A stretch of 64,000 bases of DNA, from NCBI GenBank assembly GCA_947500575.1, contig CANMSI010000001.1, positions 496,001-560,000 on the forward strand, given 5' to 3'. Source of the DNA: an uncultured Flavobacteriaceae bacterium (lineage in GTDB: Bacteria > Bacteroidota > Bacteroidia > Flavobacteriales > Flavobacteriaceae). The notes beneath the pieces are model-generated. The model was not told where the DNA came from. It was given only the letters and a program-made list of their open reading frames with translations, and searched no databases. The translations under genes and the position numbers were made by a program. Numbering within the stretch: the stretch's first letter is position 1; every line of letters starts with the position of its first letter. Below, piece after piece: positions 17,321 through 26,207 of this stretch.

Positions 17321-20116
17321 TTAGAGCTCCAAAATGTAATTAACAAGGTTTTTTTCGTGCTCTAATTGAAGTTTTTTACGCAGTCTATAGCGCTTAATTT
17401 CAACGCTTCTCGGTGAAATATTGAGCAATCTAGCAATCTCTTTAGAAGAAAGGTTTAATCGTAAATAGGCACATAATTTCAGATCATTGGGAGACAAGCT
17501 AGGGTGCAATACTTTGATGTTCTTTAAAAATTCGCTGTCTGCATTGTTAAAAGCCTCTTGAAAAAGCTCCCAATCGTCATTTTGCTTTAGGCTACTATCA
17601 ATAATTTTTATGACCGGCTTAATTGCTTTCTTATCTTCAATTACATTGAGCTCGTTCTTTATTTTTGTAAGCAGTTCATTCTTCTTAATAATACTCATCG
17701 TAGACGCTGCCAATTCCTTGCTCTTACTCTTAAACTCTACTTCTAATTGTTGGTTTTTAATTCTAATAATTTCTTTTTCGTTTTGAACCTGCGCCAATTT
17801 TAGTTCGTCTTTATTTTTATCAATCAACTTCTGACGTTGTTTACTATAATACCTTTTGTAGGCATTATGCATTAAAAAAGAGAATAACAGAACTCCTAAG
17901 ATATATATGGTGACCATGGTATTTGAAATGTACCATGGTTTGGAAATATTAAAGGAATAGGTGGCCACATTTTTGGAAATAGTATTTCCAATCTTAGCTC
18001 TTACCTTAAATGTATAGGAGCCATAGGGAAGGTTTTCTAATAATAAACTAGCATCTTCAGACCAGCCGCTCCACTCATCGTATATTCCCAGCAGTTGATA
18101 CTGATAGTGTGTACTTAAATACTTATTGTATTCTGGTGCGTAGAAAGAGATTTCCAAGTTGTTTTTGCTATTGTGAAAGCTTTCATTGTCATCAACATCT
18201 ATAAAAGTTTCTTCTTGCCTATGATCACGGTTGATGATGGATCCTATATATACATCAAAATCCTTGATGCGCAGATCGTCAATATTTACCGTTATATAGC
18301 CAGAAGTAGTTCCAATTAGATAAGTATTCTCCATATCTAATTGGATAATATTCTCGTATCCCAAAATTTCGTTTCGCATTTCCTTTGTCAAAGGGATACT
18401 TCTTATCTTAAAATCTGATGCAAGTACTTCTGGAGAAATGAAACTGATGTTTCTATTAGTAAACACCCAAAGTGTATTATTTTTATCGTCTAAAATTAAT
18501 TTTCCCGACTCATAGTCCTTTTCGGCATATACGTTACTTAAGAGACTGTCTCTTTCAAATATTCCTTGCGTGGTATTGTATTTTAGAATTCCTTTTTTAT
18601 AGGAATACAATAGGTCTCCATTATACTTAATGATCCCTGAATTAGAACCTTTGATAGCGGTATCGATGGTCATCTTATTTATCTTAAAAAAAGAATCATC
18701 AACATCTAGTTCAAAAACTCCGTTGTATTCATGATTTACAAAGATTTTATTTCCAAGTGTTTCAAAATAACGTGAAGAATTATTAAAACCATCTATTTTA
18801 TTTCTAAGCTTCCAAGAATTGGCAGTTTTCTCCAAGACATACAAACCATCATAATTTCCCTGTAATAAGAAATTAGGTTTTTGGTTTAACTTGGACACCG
18901 CCCAAGTTCCAGGAATATTCGCAATTTTTTCTACCCGATTAGCTTTCACAATAAAAGTCCCCGAATTATGTCCGCAGAATAAGGTATTATCAATGACTTT
19001 CAAACTCCATGTTTGGCCCTGCGTATCTTTTATAAAAACAAAGTCGTCTTCGCTTCCTAGGGCTTTATAAAATAGCCCTTGATTGGTACCTAAGTACAAA
19101 TTACCATTGTGAATTGCAGAAGTATAGATACTTCCTAATATCCCATCTTTATCATTAAATACTCGGTAGGGGGCATTTGAATTAACATAGCTAACTCCAT
19201 TATCTAAACCTAACCATATATTATTATCACTATCCTCAAAAACAGCTAAAATGGTATTATTAGTTAAGCCATTATTTTGATCAATCTGATAGAGAAAATC
19301 TCCGTTTTTATTTAAGCAGATTAAACCATTGGAAATAGTTCCTAAAACAAAGCTCTCATCTTTCAATTGAATACCATCATAAAAACTAAACCTTGATAAA
19401 ATAGCATTTGCGCTAATATCAGATTTCACCAATACGCTGTCTAAAGCAGTATAAAAACCATTCTCTTGGGTAAGAACTTGTAAATCACTTCCGTTTCCAA
19501 AAATATTAATCACTTCATCGTTTTTCACTATATCATCGTCAAAAACCAAGAAATCATTACCATATTCTATTTTATATATTCCCTTGCCAAGTATTTGAAA
19601 ATAAATACTTTTATCTACCTTAAATATTTTAGTGATTTTATTGTTAGCATCAATGGTATTTACTTTCCCATCATTTACATTATATATATAAATGCGTTTT
19701 AAGGATTGAAATACAATCCAGTCGTCTATATTTATAATATTCCAGAATTCTTCATCCTCTACCAGATCAATGCCTATTTGTTTGGATAGTGAGGTATACT
19801 TTAGAACTCCCAAAGTATTTTTCTGCCAATATCCAAATTCCATGAAGCTGCCTGTATAAATATGGTCCTCTACAACTTGGACAGATCTAATTATGGTTTC
19901 ATTGGGAGAAGGATACAGTTTCCAACTGGCACCATTGAATTCTAATAAGCCTTTGCTATTTGCAACATAAATTAGTTTCTCAGAAGTTTGAGAAATAGCC
20001 CAATTCTGATTTTCGCCATGATAGTCTTTAGGATAGAAATTTTGAATTGGAGGAAGTTCCTGGCAAAAAGCAGAAATCCAAAAAAAAGAGAAAAATAGAA
20101 AAAAGAGGAATCTCAA
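17321..20116 (-). CDS. Membrane-spanning one-component regulator (propeller, Y_Y_Y, LuxR-type HTH)
   Basis: A 931-residue protein with signal peptide (cut near FCQ, residue 19), periplasmic beta-propeller-type repeats (for example NNIWLGLDNGVSYVN), a Y_Y_Y-like Ig domain just before one transmembrane helix (about 733-752), a coiled coil (about 760-830) and a C-terminal LuxR/GerE-type helix-turn-helix (870-931, SSKEIARLLNISPRSVEIK). There is no histidine kinase or receiver domain, so it differs from hybrid two-component systems and resembles SusR-like sensors that bind sugar outside and DNA inside. It lies directly upstream of and codirectional with the beta-glucan operon, which it probably activates. 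I see no clear TAnnTTTG box or terminator in the 17051-17320 gap. Confidence 0.85.
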   Translation of the reverse strand: MRFLFFLFFSFFWISAFCQELPPIQNFYPKDYHGENQNWAISQTSEKLIYVANSKGLLEFNGASWKLYPSPNETIIRSVQVVEDHIYTGSFMEFGYWQKNTLGVLKYTSLSKQIGIDLVEDEEFWNIINIDDWIVFQSLKRIYIYNVNDGKVNTIDANNKITKIFKVDKSIYFQILGKGIYKIEYGNDFLVFDDDIVKNDEVINIFGNGSDLQVLTQENGFYTALDSVLVKSDISANAILSRFSFYDGIQLKDESFVLGTISNGLICLNKNGDFLYQIDQNNGLTNNTILAVFEDSDNNIWLGLDNGVSYVNSNAPYRVFNDKDGILGSIYTSAIHNGNLYLGTNQGLFYKALGSEDDFVFIKDTQGQTWSLKVIDNTLFCGHNSGTFIVKANRVEKIANIPGTWAVSKLNQKPNFLLQGNYDGLYVLEKTANSWKLRNKIDGFNNSSRYFETLGNKIFVNHEYNGVFELDVDDSFFKINKMTIDTAIKGSNSGIIKYNGDLLYSYKKGILKYNTTQGIFERDSLLSNVYAEKDYESGKLILDDKNNTLWVFTNRNISFISPEVLASDFKIRSIPLTKEMRNEILGYENIIQLDMENTYLIGTTSGYITVNIDDLRIKDFDVYIGSIINRDHRQEETFIDVDDNESFHNSKNNLEISFYAPEYNKYLSTHYQYQLLGIYDEWSGWSEDASLLLENLPYGSYTFKVRAKIGNTISKNVATYSFNISKPWYISNTMVTIYILGVLLFSFLMHNAYKRYYSKQRQKLIDKNKDELKLAQVQNEKEIIRIKNQQLEVEFKSKSKELAASTMSIIKKNELLTKIKNELNVIEDKKAIKPVIKIIDSSLKQNDDWELFQEAFNNADSEFLKNIKVLHPSLSPNDLKLCAYLRLNLSSKEIARLLNISPRSVEIKRYRLRKKLQLEHEKNLVNYILEL

Positions 20117-20199
20117 ATTGTAAAATTAAGGCATATACATACGCTCTAAAGATAACAAAAGATACCAAATTGGAGTGCTTCCTTTAGCTTCTAGAAAAA

Positions 20200-20475
20200 T
20201 TAGACAATTTCTGCATTCAAGCCCGCTTGCAATAAACCACTGCATTTAGGCTTCAACTCCTTGTATTCTCCGGTTTTTACGGTACACTTTCCATTGTAAT
20301 GCACAATTAGAGAACATTGTTCTGCTTGCTCGGGGGAATGATCGCAAACGCTCATTAAAGTTGCAATAACATGCTCAAACGTATTTACATCGTCATTGAA
20401 CAATACTATTTCACTTTGCTTTACCGTATCTTCCTCCAAGAGCAGGTCTTCCGACTGTTTTTCCTTGGTACTCAT
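20200..20475 (-). CDS. clpS: ATP-dependent Clp protease adaptor ClpS
   Basis: A 91-residue protein with the ClpS core: VLFNDDVNTFEHVIATLM, then EQAEQCSLIVHYNGKCTVKTG. The NDD and His residues form the N-degron pocket in the family. ClpS binds the ClpA/C N-domain and delivers N-end-rule substrates to ClpP. The variable acidic N-terminus (1-25) is normal. The gene is last in a tight - strand cluster, 27 bases after prmA, and points the same way as the regulator gene but is separated from it. Confidence 0.95.
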   Translation of the reverse strand: MSTKEKQSEDLLLEEDTVKQSEIVLFNDDVNTFEHVIATLMSVCDHSPEQAEQCSLIVHYNGKCTVKTGEYKELKPKCSGLLQAGLNAEIV

Positions 20476-20502
20476 AGATTTACGATTGTATTGTTTACGA
20501 AA

Positions 20503-21336
20503 CTAAAATACATATTTTGCTGCAACCCAATTATTTTTTTCACTATTATTTTCAAACTTTAACCTTGAAGCTTGGCACTCTTGAGAAATCATTGAGAGAT
20601 CCTCTGCATAGAAACCGCTCACAATAAGATGCCCTCCTCTATTCAAGCAGCTTGCATAGACAGGAATATCTGAAAGCAAAATATTTCGATTAATATTGGC
20701 TAGAATAAGATCGTATTTTTGCTCTTTTAGCAAGCTACTATCCCCTTCTAGTACTTGAACCATATGGCAATTATTGCGTGCTACATTTTCCAATGCGTTT
20801 AGGTAACACCAATGATCTATGTCGATTGCATCTACCGAAATAGCGCCTTTCATTGACGCCAAAATACCTAAAACCCCTGTACCACTTCCCATATCCAAAA
20901 CAGATTTTCCTTGAACATCTTCATTTAAGACATATTGCAACATCATATGTGTAGTTTCGTGATGTCCTGTTCCAAAACTCATTTTAGGGGTAATAACAAT
21001 ATCATAACGAACTTCGGGTTTCTTATGAAAAGAGGCTCTAACGACGCACTCTTGCCCCACTTGTATGGGGTCGAAATTTTCTTCCCAAACGGCATTCCAA
21101 TTTTCTTGTGGTATTTCTTTTATGCTGTAATTAATGCTCACCTTGGGTCGCTGCATAACATACAACGTATCCAACGCTAGCAACTCACTCTCTTCCTTTT
21201 TTATATATGCTAAAGCGCCTGTATCTGTTTCTACAAAGCTCTCAAAACCTAATTCGCCCAACTCTGCCATTAGAATATCCGTAGTGGGTGCCACTGGGTC
21301 TACTGTAAAGGCATATTCTAAATATATATTTTCCAT
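20503..21336 (-). CDS. prmA: Ribosomal protein L11 methyltransferase
   Basis: A 277-residue SAM-dependent methyltransferase with an N-terminal substrate-binding domain (1-110) and a Rossmann domain with PKMSFGTGHHETT (about 137-149), the SAM motif LDMGSGTGVLGILAS and the catalytic-region motif ANINRNIL. This is the expected PrmA layout and length. It trimethylates L11 in the cytoplasm. It lies 55 bases after tpiA and 27 bases before clpS, an order consistent with one transcript starting upstream of the DUF1599 gene. Confidence 0.95.
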   Translation of the reverse strand: MENIYLEYAFTVDPVAPTTDILMAELGELGFESFVETDTGALAYIKKEESELLALDTLYVMQRPKVSINYSIKEIPQENWNAVWEENFDPIQVGQECVVRASFHKKPEVRYDIVITPKMSFGTGHHETTHMMLQYVLNEDVQGKSVLDMGSGTGVLGILASMKGAISVDAIDIDHWCYLNALENVARNNCHMVQVLEGDSSLLKEQKYDLILANINRNILLSDIPVYASCLNRGGHLIVSGFYAEDLSMISQECQASRLKFENNSEKNNWVAAKYVF

Positions 21337-21391
21337 TCTATCAGCAATCGATTATTGGGGGTAAGAAAGCTTTCCAAGCTATTTAAGTACG

Positions 21392-22141
21392 CTATATGGC
21401 CTTAATAATTGCAACAAAATCATCTGCTACCAAAGAAGCACCTCCAATAAGTCCGCCATCTACATCTGGTTTTGAGAAAATTTCAGAAGCATTCCCAGGT
21501 TTTACACTTCCACCGTATAAGATAGACACATTATTAGCAACGGAAGTATCGTATACATCCGCAATAGTTTTTCTAATAAAAGCATGCATCTCCTGCGCTT
21601 GTTCCGGACTCGCAGTTTCTCCTGTACCAATTGCCCATACTGGTTCGTAGGCCAGAATAATTTTATTCCAAACACTTGCATCCAAGTCAAAGAGTGCATT
21701 CCGTAATTGGGTTTCTACCACTTTAAAATGATTCTCCGACTTGCGATCATCCAATTCTTCCCCAAAGCAAAACATTACACGCATATTTTTATCCAAAGCC
21801 GCAACTACTTTTTTAGCCAAAATGGCATCGGTCTCCCCAAAATAAGCACGGCGCTCTGAATGTCCAATAATCACAGTATCTATGTCTATATTAAGTAGCA
21901 TGTCTGCTGATATTTCTCCCGTATAGGCACCGCTTTCCGCAAAATGCATGTTCTGCGCTATTACCTGAATTGTAGAAGCATGAAGACTTTGTACTGCCCC
22001 TGTAAGATTTACAAAGGTAGGAGCTACCATTACTTCGGCATGTGTGTCTGGTAGTTTTGCCGCTAGTGCTGCAAGCAGGGTTTCTGTTGCCTCTAAGGTC
22101 TTATTCATTTTCCAATTTCCTGCTACTATTTTGCTTCTCAT
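21392..22141 (-). CDS. tpiA: Triosephosphate isomerase
   Basis: A 249-residue glycolytic enzyme of usual length. It starts MRSKIVAGNWKMNK (catalytic Lys), has the electrophilic His in VIIGHSERR, the catalytic Glu in LAYEPVWAIGTG with loop 6, and the phosphate-binding LYGGSVKP and GGLIGGASL. It interconverts dihydroxyacetone phosphate and glyceraldehyde 3-phosphate. It lies 35 bases downstream of the DoxX/DUF6624 gene in the same cluster. Confidence 0.98.
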   Translation of the reverse strand: MRSKIVAGNWKMNKTLEATETLLAALAAKLPDTHAEVMVAPTFVNLTGAVQSLHASTIQVIAQNMHFAESGAYTGEISADMLLNIDIDTVIIGHSERRAYFGETDAILAKKVVAALDKNMRVMFCFGEELDDRKSENHFKVVETQLRNALFDLDASVWNKIILAYEPVWAIGTGETASPEQAQEMHAFIRKTIADVYDTSVANNVSILYGGSVKPGNASEIFSKPDVDGGLIGGASLVADDFVAIIKAI

Positions 22142-22176
22142 AATATACTATTCTTTTATTGATATGCTGTTTGTAA

Positions 22177-23856
22177 TTATTCTGTAAAATTTACTTTTTT
22201 CAATATGGCATTTACTTCTTCCATTGACATGGATTTGTATTCAAAATCATCTCCAAAAATTCGTTTTGCAGATGCTTCTATAGAATCACTAAAACCTGCT
22301 TCCTTTCTTCTCTCATTTACTTTTTCGGGGTTCTCTACAGGCCAAATAAAAGACACCTCATCTGGAGTGCCCATAAAATATGAGCTCCCCTGTGTACCAT
22401 AGATTTGCGGCTTATTTTGCCCCATCAAATGCCGATCTAACATCATACCATATAAACGATAGGGAAGTTCCCTTTCCAGTGCAGCTTTTTCTATTTGATT
22501 TATATACTCTGGAATTCTATTGGAGTGCTGTATTACATACCAAGCGGCAGTAGCCGTTTTATCGCCTACTAAACTTGCTCCCGGATACCCATGCCTCTCT
22601 ATAATCTTAGCAATGTAATTCATATTAGAACTATCTATTTTCATCTGCAAACCCCAAGTGTCCATAGACATATTTGCCCTATATTTTTGATCTAATACCA
22701 GCACACTATCAAGGCTTTTCTTTAGGCCTAAATTCAATTCTTGCGAACGATCATTTGTAAATACCAAATTGTCCAAATCATTGAAATGTACCTTTTGGAC
22801 GATCGTTCCTTTTTCTACCACTAATACTCCGGGATTAGAGCGTACAATGGTTTTTAGGGTAGTTTCATCTGTGAAATAAAAATCAAAATTTAATTCCTTT
22901 TCATCAATCAATTGTTGTGTTAGCTCTGCACTAGAAGCCGACATTCCAATTACTTTATAATGATTCCTAAGTGCTTTATCTGTAAGTGTCTTTACTTCCG
23001 AAAAGACCTCTCTATTTGTTTTATAGAGGTCGTACGCTATTACCATTACAAGCTTTGGTTCTTGAAGCAAGGATGCTGCAAAATCTGCTCCGTCTTTTTC
23101 AATGGTAAAATCGTGAATAGGAGGTTCATATCCTTTCTGAATCTCTGTAGTTTCTACTCCAATAAAGTCGCCTTCAACAGCTGGGTAATCTCCGTTTGTA
23201 ACAATAATTTGTTCTTCTCCACTCACATTAAACTTCCAGGCATATTCAAAAATGGCTTTAGGCGCATTGTCTGGCACACCCATTCCTTCTTCTATATTGG
23301 CCCCTATTTTATAAGGTCTAAAATCTATAGAAGGAAGGTGATTTAACACCACCACAGCAAAGGCTATGCATGCAACTAAGCTTACTAAGGTAAGGCCACT
23401 TCTAAATAGGAAGTTTCCAATGGGCTTAATATGTTTTATCCCTACTAATAAAATTAGAATAAGCACCAACAGTACAACATCTTTGGTAAAAGATTCCCAT
23501 GGTGTAAGTTTTAAAGCATCTCCAAAACAACCACAGTCGGTCACCTTATTAAAATAAGCAGAATAAAAGGTGAGAAAAGTAAAAAATACGATCATTAAAA
23601 AAAGACTCCATACGGTGAACCTCACTTTAAAACCAATGAGCAGCATCACTCCTAAAAGGACCTCAATAATGACGACTGTAATGGATATAGGAAGCGCATA
23701 CTCCAAAAAGAAAGGCAAGTCTAACACGCTTTGACTAAAATACTCTTCGAGCTTAAATGCAAAGCCAACCGGATCGTTCAGCTTTATAAAACCACTGATG
23801 ATAAATAACACTCCGACAATAATCCGAGAAAGATTTACAATAATTTTCATAAACAC
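22177..23856 (-). CDS. DoxX/MauE-type membrane protein with thioredoxin-like and DUF6624-like C-terminal parts
   Basis: A 559-residue protein. Residues 1-150 form a four-helix DoxX/MauE-like unit with a Cys pair in TDCGCFGD, as in BT_3928-family proteins of Bacteroidota. A further helix follows, then a periplasmic region (about 195-365) resembling a thioredoxin fold without an obvious CxxC. The last about 180 residues match the DUF6624 pattern (IIERHGYPGASLVGD, YVIQHS, MMLDRHLMG..PQIYGTQ). BT_3928-type proteins are usually near 370 residues, so the DUF6624 tail is extra. A role in envelope redox is inferred only from the N-terminal family. The upstream DUF1599 gene ends 9 bases before this start; ATG codon 3 is an alternative start. 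Confidence 0.75.
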   Translation of the reverse strand: MFMKIIVNLSRIIVGVLFIISGFIKLNDPVGFAFKLEEYFSQSVLDLPFFLEYALPISITVVIIEVLLGVMLLIGFKVRFTVWSLFLMIVFFTFLTFYSAYFNKVTDCGCFGDALKLTPWESFTKDVVLLVLILILLVGIKHIKPIGNFLFRSGLTLVSLVACIAFAVVVLNHLPSIDFRPYKIGANIEEGMGVPDNAPKAIFEYAWKFNVSGEEQIIVTNGDYPAVEGDFIGVETTEIQKGYEPPIHDFTIEKDGADFAASLLQEPKLVMVIAYDLYKTNREVFSEVKTLTDKALRNHYKVIGMSASSAELTQQLIDEKELNFDFYFTDETTLKTIVRSNPGVLVVEKGTIVQKVHFNDLDNLVFTNDRSQELNLGLKKSLDSVLVLDQKYRANMSMDTWGLQMKIDSSNMNYIAKIIERHGYPGASLVGDKTATAAWYVIQHSNRIPEYINQIEKAALERELPYRLYGMMLDRHLMGQNKPQIYGTQGSSYFMGTPDEVSFIWPVENPEKVNERRKEAGFSDSIEASAKRIFGDDFEYKSMSMEEVNAILKKVNFTE

Positions 23857-23865
23857 AAAAAGGTA

Positions 23866-24411
23866 TTAGTTGGAATTTTCGTTAAGATGAATCATTGCAA
23901 AAACAGAATAATTAATCATATCCTGATAGTTTGCATCGATTCCTTCGCTAACGATCGTTTTTCCTTTGTTATCTTCTATCTGCTTTACTCGGAGTAACTT
24001 TTGTATGATCAAATCTGTTAGAGAACTTACACGCATGTCGCGCCATGCTTCTCCATAATCATGGTTCTTATTCTCCATAAGCGATTTCGTCTCCGTTATA
24101 TGCTTGTCATAAAACACCAATGCTTCCTCATCAGAAAGGTCTGGTTGTTCTACAATACCCTTTTCTAATTGGATTAAAGCCATCAAAGAATAATTAATAA
24201 TTCCGATAAATTCTGAATGCTCACCTTCATCTACCTTGCGCACTTCATTTTCTTGTAAGCTGCGGATGCGTTGCGCTTTGATATAAATCTGATCTGTTAA
24301 GGAAGGAAGTCTTAAAATTCTCCATGCACAACCATAATCTTTCATCTTCTTTAAAAATAAATCTCTACAGATCTTTATTACCGCATCGTATTGTTCCGAA
24401 GTTTGCTGCAT
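23866..24411 (-). CDS. DUF1599 domain-containing protein
   Basis: A 181-residue soluble protein made of two similar halves: KMKDYGCAWRILRLPSLTDQI (halved here by one residue group) in the first and NKNHDYGEAWRDMRVSSL in the second, each followed by a lysine/arginine-rich helix (RSLQENE, VKQIEDNKG). This internal duplication is typical of DUF1599 proteins of Bacteroidota, whose helices resemble dUTPase/MazG-type folds. The reaction is not known. It heads the DUF1599-DoxX-tpiA-prmA-clpS cluster and is divergent from folP. Confidence 0.85.
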   Translation of the reverse strand: MQQTSEQYDAVIKICRDLFLKKMKDYGCAWRILRLPSLTDQIYIKAQRIRSLQENEVRKVDEGEHSEFIGIINYSLMALIQLEKGIVEQPDLSDEEALVFYDKHITETKSLMENKNHDYGEAWRDMRVSSLTDLIIQKLLRVKQIEDNKGKTIVSEGIDANYQDMINYSVFAMIHLNENSN

Positions 24412-24458
24412 CTATGTTTACTAATTTGCGTAAATTTCGCTTAAATTTTTTAATTGTT

Positions 24459-24466
24459 CAAAGTTA
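24459..24466 (-). promoter_or_regulatory. Possible -7 box for the DUF1599-clpS operon
   Basis: The - strand reads TAACTTTG, matching the Bacteroidota -7 consensus TAnnTTTG, about 48 bases before the DUF1599 start. No clear TTG -33 box is seen at the usual spacing, so support is partial. Confidence 0.35.
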
Positions 24467-24526
24467 GCGCAGGAAACTTAAAATCCCATTTATTAAAAAA
24501 CCTATAACCGCACTTAAAGATAGAAA

Positions 24527-25357
24527 ATGACGCTCAATTGCAAAGGCCAACTTATTGATCTAAATACCCCTAAAGTAATGGGGATTTTAAACAATACACC
24601 TGATTCCTTTTATGATGGTGGAAAATTTAAAGATACCGATGCCATTCTAAAGCAAGCAGAACAAATGCTTGTGGAAGGTGCATCTTTTATTGATCTGGGA
24701 GGATATAGTTCCAGACCAGGTACAGCCAATGTGGAGGAAAATGAAGAATTAAAGCGTGTTGTTCCCATTGTTGAAGCCTTGTTAAAAACCTTTCCAGATG
24801 TTTTGCTCTCTATAGATACCTTTAGAAGCAAGGTTGCGGAACAGTGTTTGGAGCTAGGTGCAGCCATTATTAATGACATTTCTGCAGGTAAAAGAGATGA
24901 AAACATGCATGCAATTGTTGCTAAACACAAGGCCCCTTATATAATGATGCATATGAAAGGTGATTCCCAAAACATGCAACAACAAACAAATTACAAAGAT
25001 CTAGTAAAAGAAATACTCTATTATTTTTCAGAACAAATAAGCCTAGCCAAACAACAAGGAATTATAGATATCATTATTGACCCAGGTTTTGGATTTGCTA
25101 AAAACTTAGAGCAAAATTATGAACTACTTCAAAAACTGAAATTATTTGACACTTTGAATCTACCCATATTGGTTGGACTCAGTAGAAAATCAATGATTTA
25201 TAAACTTCTAGAAACAAATCCCAAAGCTGCCTTAAATGGTACCACCGCATTACATATGATTGCATTGGAACGGGGAGCTCATATTTTGAGAACGCATGAT
25301 GTAAAAGAAGCCATGGAGTGCGTTCAATTAATGCAACAATTAGGCGAATCTAAGTGA
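24527..25357 (+). CDS. folP: Dihydropteroate synthase
   Basis: A 276-residue TIM-barrel enzyme of normal length. It shows the pterin/pABA loops GILNNTPDSFYDGG and DLGGYSSRPGT, the IINDIS strand and the DPGFGFAK and GLSRKSMIYK motifs. It condenses 6-hydroxymethyl-dihydropterin pyrophosphate with p-aminobenzoate in folate synthesis. It is the first gene of a + strand run with cdaA 49 bases downstream, and is divergent from the DUF1599 gene across 115 bases. Confidence 0.97.
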   Translation: MTLNCKGQLIDLNTPKVMGILNNTPDSFYDGGKFKDTDAILKQAEQMLVEGASFIDLGGYSSRPGTANVEENEELKRVVPIVEALLKTFPDVLLSIDTFRSKVAEQCLELGAAIINDISAGKRDENMHAIVAKHKAPYIMMHMKGDSQNMQQQTNYKDLVKEILYYFSEQISLAKQQGIIDIIIDPGFGFAKNLEQNYELLQKLKLFDTLNLPILVGLSRKSMIYKLLETNPKAALNGTTALHMIALERGAHILRTHDVKEAMECVQLMQQLGESK

Positions 25358-25406
25358 TTCAAATTTTGTTCATCTATTTTTTATAATTTTACAAAAACGG
25401 CAAGGA

Positions 25407-26192
25407 TTGGATTTTTTAAATTTTCTCGATTTTAAGATTACCGACATTATAGACATTATCCTAGTAGCGGTACTCCTCTATTACATCTACAAACTTGTCC
25501 GTGGCTCCGTAGCTATCAACATTTTTATTGGTATTGTAATTGTCTGGGCACTCTGGAAACTTACAGAATTACTAGAAATGAAAATGATTAGTAGTATGGT
25601 AGGTGGTTTTATGAATATTGGTCTTATTGCTCTAATTATTGTATTCCAACAAGAAATTCGGAAGTTTTTACTGATGATTGGATCGACCAATTTTGCCTCT
25701 AAGCGCAGTTTTATCCGTCACTTTAAATTTCTAAAACAGGAAGGACTTCATTCTGTAACGAATGTAGATGCCATTTTAGGCGCTTGTGAAAAAATGGGGG
25801 CAAGTAAAACAGGAGCACTTCTTGTGATTGAACGTAGCAATTCGTTAGATTTTGTAAAATCTTCTGGTGATAAAATGAATATTGATATTACCCAACCCAT
25901 CATAGAAAGTATTTTTTATAAAAATAGTCCCTTGCATGACGGTGCAGCTATTATTGTTCAGAATGCTATTGTAGCAACAAGGGTGATATTACCAGTGTCT
26001 AAGGAACGTTCCATTCCTTTACGCTTTGGATTACGGCATAGGGCTGCCGTAGGAATTACGGAAAAAACAGATGCTCTGGCTTTAGTTGTAAGTGAAGAAA
26101 CAGGACAAATTACGTACATTAAAAACGGAGAGTTTGTTTTGTTTAAAGATTTAGATGAACTAAATACCCAATTAAGAGAAGACCTCCTATAA
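25407..26192 (+). CDS. cdaA: Diadenylate cyclase CdaA (c-di-AMP synthase)
   Basis: A 261-residue protein with three N-terminal membrane helices (about 12-85) followed by the DisA_N/DAC catalytic domain. The ligand motifs PLHDGAAIIV (DGA) and GLRHRAAVGI (RHR) are both intact. It makes c-di-AMP from two ATP at the inner membrane. The start is TTG at 25407, preceded by AAGG; no ATG fits the conserved N-terminus (DFLNFLDFKITD). It follows folP by 49 bases, a pairing common in Flavobacteriia. Confidence 0.93.
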   Translation: MDFLNFLDFKITDIIDIILVAVLLYYIYKLVRGSVAINIFIGIVIVWALWKLTELLEMKMISSMVGGFMNIGLIALIIVFQQEIRKFLLMIGSTNFASKRSFIRHFKFLKQEGLHSVTNVDAILGACEKMGASKTGALLVIERSNSLDFVKSSGDKMNIDITQPIIESIFYKNSPLHDGAAIIVQNAIVATRVILPVSKERSIPLRFGLRHRAAVGITEKTDALALVVSEETGQITYIKNGEFVLFKDLDELNTQLREDLL

Positions 26193-26207
26193 CCAACCCA
26201 ACCAAAA

